A program made the position numbers and the translations under genes. This document shows, piece after piece, positions 1 to 5,460 of a stretch of 5,460 bases of DNA. The DNA lies in contig CALBKR010000288.1 of the NCBI GenBank assembly GCA_937896105.1, positions 1-5,460 on the forward strand, written 5' to 3'. Source of the stretch: an uncultured Bacteroidales bacterium (GTDB lineage Bacteria > Bacteroidota > Bacteroidia > Bacteroidales > Bacteroidaceae). Every line of letters starts with the position of its first letter. Within the stretch, counting starts at the first letter, position 1. The notes under the pieces are model-generated. The model worked only from the letters and a program-made list of their open reading frames with translations. It was not told the origin of the DNA and ran no database searches.

Positions 1-33
1 AGGAAGTACTGCGGAAACAACGATCAGAACTAT

Positions 34-429
34 TTATGATGTAGTCGTGGAAAGAAAGGGAACCATGATTTCACGGATGATTTCACCGGTCACAAGGTTG
101 TACATAACGTGATGCTCATCAGTGCCCACCCTTGCTACCTCGCTATTGATAAGAAGACCGAACATAAGCTTTCCGTTACGGTATTGCCCGTAGGACTGTA
201 CCCCCGATGAGGAGAGGAAAAGCCCCCAGCCATACAGTTTGTCATCAATTAGCGTGCCGGTATATTCACCGCTCGCATTGGATATGTGGTTTGTCTGCGA
301 CTCATTGCTCACATAGTCGCAGAAGACAGCCTGCAAAGGGTCGCACATCTCGTCGTAGAGCTTGACATTCTCCTGCGCAACGAGCGGCAGCGAAAAAACA
401 AGAAACAATATGGGAAACAGTCTCTTCAT
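34..429 (-). CDS. Small exported protein with MORN-like repeats, function unknown
   Basis: The product is 131 residues. Residues 1-19 look like a Sec signal peptide: a positive start (MKR), a hydrophobic core (LFPILFLVFSLPLV), then AQ, a common cleavage context in Bacteroidota. There is no lipobox cysteine, so a soluble periplasmic or secreted protein is more likely than a lipoprotein. Residues 56-95 resemble MORN repeats: Y56-T-G58, then G67-W-G69, then Y80-G-Q-Y83 and N85-G-K87. MORN repeats often act as small beta-hairpin scaffolds, but no enzymatic role can be assigned. The mature part has only two cysteines (C29 and C37), which could form a disulfide outside the cytoplasm; this is inference. 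The start ATG overlaps the nadD stop codon as ATGA, so translation is probably coupled to nadD and this is the last visible gene of the leftward cluster. The 33 bases beyond its stop, at the window edge, show no terminator or gene I can recognise. Confidence 0.8.
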   Translation of the reverse strand: MKRLFPILFLVFSLPLVAQENVKLYDEMCDPLQAVFCDYVSNESQTNHISNASGEYTGTLIDDKLYGWGLFLSSSGVQSYGQYRNGKLMFGLLINSEVARVGTDEHHVMYNLVTGEIIREIMVPFLSTTTS

Positions 430-1004
430 ATACTATACATTTTATTTTCGTTGATATACCGTGCCACAGCTGCAGGCACCATACTTGTAATGTCCTCGCC
501 TGCGGCAACAGCTGCGCGCACCATTGTGGAACTCACATCGTGCAGCCTTGCAGGAAGCCAACACACACCGGCAGGCAATTCCGGTTCACTGTCGTTGCCA
601 CGGGGATAGACAATGACACCGTAACGCGAAAGTATCTCATCGCCCTTGTACCATTTGTCGAATTTTTCCCAGTTATCGGCACCGATAAGCAACGAGAACT
701 CCTTGTCGGGGTAGGCCTCATCAAGCGCCGTGAGCGTGTTGAGTGTGTATGACGGACGCGGCAGAGAGAACTCGAAATCACTGGCCTTGATACCAGGCAT
801 CCCCTCAATGGCCATTTGCACCATCTGCAGGCGCTGTTGCTCATCGCTCAAACGGGAACCCTGCTTATGCGGGTTCTGCGGCGTGACCATAAACCACACC
901 TCGCTTGCCAGCCCCCGTCCAAGCACCTCGGCAGCGAGTGCAAGGTGCCCGTTATGTATGGGGTCGAAGCTGCCTCCGAATATCGCGACCTTGGATTTAT
1001 TCAT
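426..1004 (-). CDS. nadD: Nicotinate-nucleotide adenylyltransferase (NadD)
   Basis: NadD transfers AMP from ATP to nicotinate mononucleotide, giving deamido-NAD in cytoplasmic NAD synthesis. The 192-residue protein has the nucleotidyltransferase signature GGSFDPIHNGH at residues 10-20 (HxGH motif at 17-20), the substrate-loop motif PQNPHK at 42-47, a LLIGADN segment in the middle, and the C-terminal SSTxxR motif at 158-163. The length is normal for the family. I chose the ATG at 1004 because the conserved strand starts a few residues after it; a longer reading from a TTG at 1022 would add only LRNFL and has no support. The gene overlaps the end of gmk by 8 bases, and its own stop overlaps the next start as ATGA, so it is probably expressed by translational coupling within the yicC-gmk-nadD cluster. 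No key residue appears to be missing. Confidence 0.96.
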   Translation of the reverse strand: MNKSKVAIFGGSFDPIHNGHLALAAEVLGRGLASEVWFMVTPQNPHKQGSRLSDEQQRLQMVQMAIEGMPGIKASDFEFSLPRPSYTLNTLTALDEAYPDKEFSLLIGADNWEKFDKWYKGDEILSRYGVIVYPRGNDSEPELPAGVCWLPARLHDVSSTMVRAAVAAGEDITSMVPAAVARYINENKMYSI

Positions 1005-1563
1005 TAAGAAATTTCTCAACAATAGACATCAAATCACTCTTCGCCTTGTCAAGGTCGTCGTTCACTATCACCCTATCGGCAAATTTTGCGAAGGTCATCT
1101 CATACTCAGCCTTGCTGACACGCTTCTCAATCTCATCCATAGATGTATCGCCACGGCCGACAAGACGCTCGCGCAACACCTCGATGGATGGCGCCTGGAC
1201 AAAGATGAACAGGGCGCGCTCGCCATAGTAGCGCTTGAGACTGCAACCGCCCTTCACATCAACATCGAAAAGGATGTTCTGATGCTCCAGCTGACGTTCT
1301 ACCTGTGATTTGAGCGTGCCATAGAAACGGCCGGGATAAACCTCTTCATACTCCACGAACTCGTCGGCTGCGATACGTGCCCTGAACTCGTCGGCTGTGA
1401 AGAAATAGTAGTCGACACCGTGCTGCTCCTCGCCGCGTGGCGGACGGCTTGTTGCCGACACCGAGAAACCGAACGAAGAATCCTGTTTCATCAGGAAATG
1501 CACCAGAGTCGACTTGCCCGAGCCCGATGGCGCCGAAAAAATAACGACCTTACCTTTTTTCAT
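997..1563 (-). CDS. gmk: Guanylate kinase
   Basis: Guanylate kinase phosphorylates GMP to GDP with ATP, supplying GTP and dGTP and recycling cyclic-di-GMP products. The 188-residue product has a P-loop of the AxxxxGKS type at residues 11-18 (APSGSGKS). The GMP-binding region is at 34-54: S34, then T38-S-R40-P-P-R43-G-E45, then G49-V-D-Y-Y-F54. Further GMP contacts are expected around E71 and Y81 (FVEYEEVYPGRFYGT). The DVDVKGG segment is at 100-106, and the lid region with RLVGRGDTS follows. Length is typical for bacterial Gmk. The start lies 6 bases after the yicC stop; the short spacer AGAAAT carries no Shine-Dalgarno sequence, which is usual in this phylum. The 3' end overlaps the nadD start. 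The yicC-gmk pairing is a long-known neighbourhood in several bacterial groups. Confidence 0.98.
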   Translation of the reverse strand: MKKGKVVIFSAPSGSGKSTLVHFLMKQDSSFGFSVSATSRPPRGEEQHGVDYYFFTADEFRARIAADEFVEYEEVYPGRFYGTLKSQVERQLEHQNILFDVDVKGGCSLKRYYGERALFIFVQAPSIEVLRERLVGRGDTSMDEIEKRVSKAEYEMTFAKFADRVIVNDDLDKAKSDLMSIVEKFLNE

Positions 1564-1569
1564 ATTTCT

Positions 1570-2445
1570 TTACATTACATTCAGTACCTGTTCCTTTATC
1601 TGCTCCAGCTCATCCTTCATCATCACCACAATCTTCTGCATCTCGGCGTGGTTACTCTTGCTGCCAAGGGTATTTATCTCGCGACCCATCTCCTGTGCAA
1701 TGAAGCCGAGTTTCTTGCCCTGCCCCTTCTCCTCGTCCATTGTCGAGAGGAAATATTGCAAATGGTTCGACAGACGCTGTTTTTCCTCGTTTACATCGAG
1801 CTTTTCGATATAGAAGATTAGTTCCTGCTCAAGACGATTGCGGTCGTAGTCGACACCCACAAGTTTTGTGAGAGAATCCTCGATGCGTGCACGTATTTTC
1901 TCCACACGCTCCTTCTCGAAAGGTTCTACCGAGGCTAGCAACTCCGTGATATTGGATATCTTGCTCTGGAATTTCTTGGCAAGCGCCTCGCCCTCTTGTT
2001 TGCGGAAGGAGACCACATCGGCCAGCGCAGCCTTCACGCCTTCGAGCACAACAGCCCACTCCTCATCAGTGACATCATATACCTCCTTGCGGGCGACAAC
2101 CTCGGGAAGACGCACTATCACCTCCATCAGGTTCTGCGGCATTGCGACACCTGTCGCCTTCGACAGTTCGGTCATCTGCTCGACATAACCCTGAACGACA
2201 GCCTGGTTTATCGAAGGCATATCGGCCTTCTCGCCCTGTTCAATCCACAATGAGAAATCGACTTTTCCACGCTCGAGAACAGAGGTCACAAGAGTGCGTA
2301 TTTCCATCTCGCGGCTCTTGAACTGTGGCGCAATGCGAGTGGAAAGATCCATCGCCTTGCCATTGAGCGAACGTATCTCAACACAAATTCTTCTATCCTG
2401 GAAAGTGGTCACGGACTTACCGTAACCTGTCATCGAATATATCAT
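1570..2445 (-). CDS. yicC: YicC family endoribonuclease
   Basis: The 291-residue protein opens with MIYSMTGYGKS, the hallmark of the YicC family (usually MIxSMTGFGR), which fixes the start. The N-terminal YicC domain covers roughly residues 1-155. A charged helical stretch follows at about 160-210. The C-terminal DUF1732 domain spans about 215-291, with the signatures D217-VNEEKQRLSNHL and, at 243-264, GKKLGFIAQEM then GREINTLGSKS. The E. coli homologue was first described as a stationary-phase stress protein and later reported to be an endoribonuclease acting on small RNAs; that activity is taken from the family and has not been shown for this protein. It is the first gene of the leftward cluster. 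On the coding strand a GAGG lies four bases before the ATG, too close to be a strong ribosome-binding site. The full length and intact C-terminal motif suggest a functional protein. Confidence 0.95.
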   Translation of the reverse strand: MIYSMTGYGKSVTTFQDRRICVEIRSLNGKAMDLSTRIAPQFKSREMEIRTLVTSVLERGKVDFSLWIEQGEKADMPSINQAVVQGYVEQMTELSKATGVAMPQNLMEVIVRLPEVVARKEVYDVTDEEWAVVLEGVKAALADVVSFRKQEGEALAKKFQSKISNITELLASVEPFEKERVEKIRARIEDSLTKLVGVDYDRNRLEQELIFYIEKLDVNEEKQRLSNHLQYFLSTMDEEKGQGKKLGFIAQEMGREINTLGSKSNHAEMQKIVVMMKDELEQIKEQVLNVM

Positions 2446-2505
2446 AATACCTCATTTTAAGGCGCAGGCACACGCCCGCCACCATAACACAATATGCTAA
2501 TTTGG

Positions 2506-2532
2506 CAAATTTAGTCAAATATTCCATACAAA
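2506..2532 (-). promoter_or_regulatory. Candidate promoter of the yicC-gmk-nadD cluster
   Basis: Read on the minus strand, 2513-2506 is TAAATTTG, a perfect match to the Bacteroidota -7 box TAnnTTTG. A TTTG at 2532-2529 could serve as the -33 element, but the spacer is 15 bases rather than the usual 19 to 20, so that half is doubtful. Transcription would start near 2499, leaving a leader of about 55 bases before yicC. A 13-base inverted repeat, AATTTGgCAAATT (2499-2511), overlaps the -7 box and could be an operator or chance in AT-rich DNA. Confidence 0.4.
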
Positions 2533-2593
2533 ACGATGCCACAGCCCTTTTTTTGTTGCTCAAACCTAAACATTATTTAAAAAATATTATTTA

Positions 2594-2625
2594 TTAGTTA
2601 CTATAACAATTAATTTGTATTTTTG
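2594..2625 (+). promoter_or_regulatory. Candidate promoter of the tsaB-DUF4290-murA-rimM cluster
   Basis: TATTTTTG at 2618-2625 matches the Bacteroidota -7 consensus TAnnTTTG exactly. A TTAG at 2594-2597 sits 20 bases upstream and is a one-mismatch version of the -33 TTTG box. The surrounding sequence is very AT-rich, as is common upstream of promoters in this phylum. The predicted start is around 2632, giving a leader of about 45 bases. That leader includes the inverted repeat CCGCATTTGCGG (2644-2655), a 4-bp stem with a 4-base loop, and then an A-rich stretch before the tsaB ATG. The stem is too small, and lacks a T-tract, to be called a terminator or attenuator. Confidence 0.55.
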
Positions 2626-2677
2626 CATTTAATTACCAAAAGACCGCATTTGCGGCCAAAAACAAACAAGAAGAGGA

Positions 2678-3382
2678 ATGACAACAATAATTCTACATAT
2701 CGAAGCATCGACAAGTACCTGTTCGGTTGCCCTGAGCCAGGACGGACACGTCTTTTTCGAAAGGGTCAACCGCGAGGAGATGTCACACGCCAAGGTGCTG
2801 GCACCATTCGTCGAAGAGGCATTGCAGACTGCCGACGAGCAGGGGGCAAAGATAAATGCCGTAGCGCTGAGCTGCGGCCCCGGTTCATACACAAGCCTGC
2901 GCATAGCATCATCAACAGCGAAAGGCGTATGCTACGGACGCAATATACCGCTCATTGCAATCCCCACTACCGCAGTGATGAGCGTGCCGGTACTGTTCCG
3001 CGACGACATTGACGAGAATGCGCTGTTCTGCCCTATGATTGATGCGCGCCGCAACGAGGTGTATGCCACAGTATACGACCGCGCTTTGGGCGTCATCAAG
3101 CCCACACACGCCGAGGTTGTTACCGAGGAGAGCTACAAGGAGCTGCTCGAAAAGCAGCCGGTATACTTTTTCGGCAACGGTGCCGAGAAATGCAGCAAGA
3201 TAATAAACCACCCCAACGCCCATTTCCTTGCCGAGCACCGTACGCCGCTGGCAAAGAATATGATGCCGCTTGCCGAGAGGGCGTGGTTCGATGAAAAGTT
3301 CGAGGACATTGCCTATTTCGAGCCATTCTACCTGAAGAACTTTGTAGCGACCAAGCCAAAGGAACTTTTGAAGAACAGATAA
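2678..3382 (+). CDS. tsaB: tRNA threonylcarbamoyladenosine biosynthesis protein TsaB
   Basis: TsaB is a non-catalytic partner of TsaD and TsaE in making N6-threonylcarbamoyladenosine at position 37 of ANN-decoding tRNAs. The 234-residue product has the ASKHA-fold N-terminus IILHIEASTSTCSVAL (residues 4-19), where Glu9 stands in for the more common Asp. It also has the family signature SCGPGSYTSLRI (65-76) followed by the helix ASSTAKGV, and the PMIDARRNEVYA motif (119-130). The C-terminus YLKNFVATKPK is typical. It lacks the metal-binding HxxxH expected of the TsaD paralogue, which argues for TsaB. The conserved strand begins within four residues of the ATG, supporting this start. An AGAGGA abuts the ATG directly, too close for a normal Shine-Dalgarno. 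It is the first gene of the rightward cluster, 13 bases before the DUF4290 gene. No tsaD or tsaE is in the window. Confidence 0.95.
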   Translation: MTTIILHIEASTSTCSVALSQDGHVFFERVNREEMSHAKVLAPFVEEALQTADEQGAKINAVALSCGPGSYTSLRIASSTAKGVCYGRNIPLIAIPTTAVMSVPVLFRDDIDENALFCPMIDARRNEVYATVYDRALGVIKPTHAEVVTEESYKELLEKQPVYFFGNGAEKCSKIINHPNAHFLAEHRTPLAKNMMPLAERAWFDEKFEDIAYFEPFYLKNFVATKPKELLKNR

Positions 3383-3395
3383 ACGATATACCGCT

Positions 3396-4004
3396 ATGAT
3401 GGAATACAATACCAGACAGAAGAAACTCCCGTTGCCCGAGTACGGGCGCTCCGTGCAGAAGATGGTAGACCACGCACTGACAATCGAGGACAGGGAGGAA
3501 CGCCAGAGTTGCGCCGAGACCATAATACGCATTATGGCCAGTATGTTCCCGAATATGCCCGACCAGAACCGCAAACTGTGGGATCACTTGGCTATAATGT
3601 CCGATTTCAAGCTTGACATCGACTACCCTTGCGAGGTAATCAAGGAGGAGGAGTTCCACGTGGCACCACAGCCACTGCCCTACCGCAACAGCGAAATAAG
3701 GAACAGACATTACGGGCGCATAGTCGAGGAGATGATTGAACACGCCCTGACACTCGAGGATGGCGAGGAGAGAGAACAGTTCATCGAGCTCATCTTAGTA
3801 CAGATGAAGAAGAACTACATCGCCTGGAACAAGGATGGTGTGGAGGACAGGAAAATCCTTGAGGACTTGAGGATATACACAAAAGGCGCTATCGAAATTT
3901 CCGACAGAGAGATAATGCTCAACCCTGGCAACAACGCGCGCAACAACAATAACAATAAGCGCAACAACAATAACAACAGGAAGAACTTCAAACGCAAATT
4001 CTGA
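3396..4004 (+). CDS. DUF4290 family protein with internal duplication and Asn/Arg-rich tail
   Basis: I recognise this 202-residue protein as a member of DUF4290, a Bacteroidota family with no established function. It begins MMEYNTRQKKLPLPEYGR; two adjacent in-frame ATGs (3396 and 3399) leave the first residue uncertain. Two related helical units are visible. Unit one is residues 16-47 (YGRSVQKMVDHALTIED...) and unit two is 106-137 (YGRIVEEMIEHALTLED...), with 17 identities in 32 positions. The similarity extends into NRKLWDHL (58-65) and DRKILEDL (151-158). The last 25 residues are low-complexity and strongly basic, with RNNNNNK and RNNNNNR in tandem (182-195) and ending KNFKRKF; this looks disordered and might bind nucleic acid, which is inference. 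There is no signal peptide or membrane segment, so it is probably cytoplasmic. It lies 13 bases after tsaB and 2 bases before murA, so it should be co-transcribed with both. Confidence 0.9.
   Translation: MMEYNTRQKKLPLPEYGRSVQKMVDHALTIEDREERQSCAETIIRIMASMFPNMPDQNRKLWDHLAIMSDFKLDIDYPCEVIKEEEFHVAPQPLPYRNSEIRNRHYGRIVEEMIEHALTLEDGEEREQFIELILVQMKKNYIAWNKDGVEDRKILEDLRIYTKGAIEISDREIMLNPGNNARNNNNNKRNNNNNRKNFKRKF
3939..3980 (+). repeat. Two in-frame copies of a 21-bp tandem repeat in the DUF4290 gene
   Basis: The units 3939-3959 and 3960-3980 encode RNNNNNK and RNNNNNR. They share the core CGCAACAACAATAACAA and differ only near the end (TAAG against CAGG). Because the unit is a multiple of three, gain or loss of a copy would keep the reading frame and only change tail length. 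Further AAC triplets lie just before the array. Confidence 0.85.
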
Positions 4005-4006
4005 CT

Positions 4007-5311
4007 ATGGCATCATTCATTATAGAAGGCGGACACAAACTGCACGGTGAAATAACACCGCAAGGAGCCAAAAACGAGGTTCTGCAGGAAATCTGTGCCA
4101 CACTGCTCACGAGCGAGAAGGTTACGATAGAGAACATTCCCGACATTGCCGATGTGAACAACCTCATCAACCAGCTCATAAATATGGGCGTTTCGGTGAC
4201 ACGCAACGGTGTGGGCTGTTTCACATTCCAGGCCGATAATATAAACCTCGACTACATCGAGAGCGAGGAGTATATCAACGGCTGTGCAAGGCTCAGAGGC
4301 TCGGTAATGTTCATCGGGCCGCTTATAGGCCGTTACGGAAAGGCGACGATGTCGGAGCCCGGCGGCGACAAGATTGGCCGCAGGCGCCTCGACACGCACA
4401 TCATCGGCCTGCAGAAGCTGGGAGCCGAATTCTCGTTCGACACCGAACAGAGGGTGTACCGTATGAGCGCAAAGAAACTGAAAGGTTGCGCAATGCTGCT
4501 CGATGAGGCGTCGGTGACAGGCACGGCAAACATCATTATGGCAGCCGTGCTTGCCGAAGGCACTACAACTATCTACAACGCAGCCTGCGAACCATATATA
4601 CAGCAGCTTTGCAGGATGCTGAACAAGATGGGCGCTAAAATTTCGGGCATTGCCAGCAACCTCATAACCATAGAGGGTGTGAAAGAGCTTGGCGGATGCA
4701 CGCACCGCGCACTGCCCGATATGATTGAGGTGGGCAGTTTCATAGGAATGGCAGCGATGACACAGAGTGAGCTGACAATAAAGAACGTGTCGTTCGAGAA
4801 CCTCGGCATTATCCCCGAGAGTTTCCGCCGCCTTGGCATCAGGTTCGAGCAGCGTGGCGATGATATTTACATACCCGAAATGAAGCACTACGAGATTGAC
4901 TCGTTCATCGACGGCTCAATTATGAACATAAGTGATGCGCCCTGGCCGGGACTCACCCCCGACCTGTTGAGCGTGCTGCTGGTAACTGCAATACAGGCAA
5001 AGGGCAGCGTGCTCATACACCAGAAGATGTTCGAGAGCCGCCTATTCTTTGTCGATAAGCTCATTGATATGGGGGCACAGATTCTTCTGTGCGACCCCCA
5101 CCGTGCAGTAGTAATCGGGCACGACCGCGGTTTCAAGCTGCGTCCACGCTCTATGAGTTCGCCCGACATTCGCGCGGGAATTGCACTGCTCATCGCTGCA
5201 ATGAGCGCCGAGGGACAGAGCCGCATCGACAATATCGACCAGATTGACCGAGGCTATCAGAACCTCGAACAGCGTCTGAATCAGCTTGGAGCAAAAATAA
5301 CCCGTTCATAA
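4007..5311 (+). CDS. murA: UDP-N-acetylglucosamine 1-carboxyvinyltransferase (MurA), Cys-to-Asp type
   Basis: MurA moves enolpyruvate from phosphoenolpyruvate to UDP-GlcNAc, the first committed step of cytoplasmic peptidoglycan precursor synthesis. The 434-residue protein is slightly longer than E. coli MurA (419). Conserved residues include K22-N23 in GAKNEVL, the LRGS segment with R97, R126 (E. coli R120), D319 (E. coli D305) in WPGLTPD, R389 in PDIRAG, and R415 (E. coli R397) in IDRGY. The catalytic loop reads PGGDKIGRRR, with Asp121 where E. coli has Cys115, the residue alkylated by fosfomycin. The Asp form is known from Mycobacterium, Chlamydia and others and gives an active, fosfomycin-insensitive enzyme. 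The PGLTPDLLS stretch also differs from the common PGFPTDMQ. The start is 2 bases after the DUF4290 stop, with no Shine-Dalgarno, pointing to coupled translation. rimM follows after 10 bases. Confidence 0.97.
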   Translation: MASFIIEGGHKLHGEITPQGAKNEVLQEICATLLTSEKVTIENIPDIADVNNLINQLINMGVSVTRNGVGCFTFQADNINLDYIESEEYINGCARLRGSVMFIGPLIGRYGKATMSEPGGDKIGRRRLDTHIIGLQKLGAEFSFDTEQRVYRMSAKKLKGCAMLLDEASVTGTANIIMAAVLAEGTTTIYNAACEPYIQQLCRMLNKMGAKISGIASNLITIEGVKELGGCTHRALPDMIEVGSFIGMAAMTQSELTIKNVSFENLGIIPESFRRLGIRFEQRGDDIYIPEMKHYEIDSFIDGSIMNISDAPWPGLTPDLLSVLLVTAIQAKGSVLIHQKMFESRLFFVDKLIDMGAQILLCDPHRAVVIGHDRGFKLRPRSMSSPDIRAGIALLIAAMSAEGQSRIDNIDQIDRGYQNLEQRLNQLGAKITRS

Positions 5312-5321
5312 GAACAACAAA

Positions 5322-5460
5322 ATGTTAAAAAAAGACGACTTTACATATTTTGGAAAATTCCTCAAGCCCCACGGCACAAAAGGCGAGATTGGCCTCTTGG
5401 GCGATAGTTTCACGCTGGGCGATGAGTGCGACTTTGTAGCCGCCGACATTGACGGCATAT
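5322..5460 (+). CDS. rimM: Ribosome maturation factor RimM, N-terminal part (cut by window end)
   Basis: An ATG ten bases after the murA stop opens a frame that continues to the window edge, 46 full codons long. It begins MLKKDDFTYFGKFLKPHGTK and continues GEIGLLGD, matching the RimM N-terminal barrel signature (GxxxKPHGxKGE). RimM binds ribosomal protein S19 and assists maturation of the 16S rRNA 3' domain of the small subunit. The family is usually about 170 residues, so roughly three quarters of the gene lies outside the window. A short A-rich stretch precedes the start, without a clear Shine-Dalgarno. The tight spacing puts it in the same transcript as murA. Confidence 0.9.
   Translation, partial: MLKKDDFTYFGKFLKPHGTKGEIGLLGDSFTLGDECDFVAADIDGI

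Noticed and set aside
1005..1022. Possible longer NadD starting at a TTG (position 1022)
   Set aside because: The extra residues are not part of the conserved fold, they overlap gmk further, and an ATG at 1004 sits at the usual distance from the GGSFDP motif.
730..1308. A 192-codon plus-strand frame opposite gmk and nadD
   Set aside because: It overlaps two enzymes with intact catalytic motifs on the other strand and has no recognisable domain of its own.
2417..2455. A 12-codon upstream frame on the minus strand (ATG at 2455) overlapping the yicC start, as a possible leader peptide
   Set aside because: It has no ribosome-binding site, no regulatory codon run, and is the size expected by chance.
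2461..2480. GC-rich GGCG...CGCC pairing in the yicC leader as a possible terminator or riboswitch
   Set aside because: Only a 4-bp stem with an 8-base loop and no T-tract on either strand; it does not match any riboswitch core I recognise.
2912..3743. Two long antisense frames (220 and 207 codons) opposite tsaB and the DUF4290 gene
   Set aside because: Both cross the junction of two well-supported plus-strand genes and show no family features; they are frame shadows.
4013..4888. A 291-codon open frame on the minus strand, antisense to most of murA
   Set aside because: It lies entirely within a clear murA gene, has no recognisable domain, and is explained by GC-biased codon use leaving few antisense stops.

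Overview
This window reads as a core-genome segment from a member of the Bacteroidota, most likely order Bacteroidales. The evidence is the gene order (yicC-gmk-nadD opposite tsaB-DUF4290-murA-rimM), the presence of the DUF4290 family, which I know only from this phylum, promoter boxes of the phylum's TAnnTTTG type, weak or absent Shine-Dalgarno sequences, and a MurA carrying aspartate where most bacteria have the fosfomycin-target cysteine. The genus cannot be fixed from the sequence alone.

The layout is two divergent, tightly packed gene clusters that start from an AT-rich intergenic region (about 2446-2677). Leftward on the minus strand come yicC (endoribonuclease family), gmk (guanylate kinase), nadD (nicotinate-nucleotide adenylyltransferase) and a small exported MORN-like protein. 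Gaps are 6 bases or less, or the genes overlap, so this is probably one transcript. Rightward on the plus strand come tsaB (tRNA t6A synthesis partner), a DUF4290 protein of unknown function, murA (first committed step of peptidoglycan synthesis), and the start of rimM (16S rRNA processing), which runs off the window edge. Gaps here are 2 to 13 bases.

Functionally the two clusters gather RNA metabolism (YicC, TsaB, RimM), nucleotide and cofactor supply (Gmk, NadD) and cell-wall precursor synthesis (MurA). These are growth-linked housekeeping tasks. Two proteins lack an assigned role: the DUF4290 protein, which contains a clear internal duplication and an Asn/Arg tail encoded by a 21-bp tandem repeat, and the signal-peptide-bearing MORN-like protein at the end of the leftward cluster.

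I see no mobile element, CRISPR array, tRNA or rRNA gene, phage gene or sign of recent transfer. I did not find a complete undescribed system. The points most worth following are the DUF4290 duplication, the MurA Cys-to-Asp change and the MORN-like exported protein.
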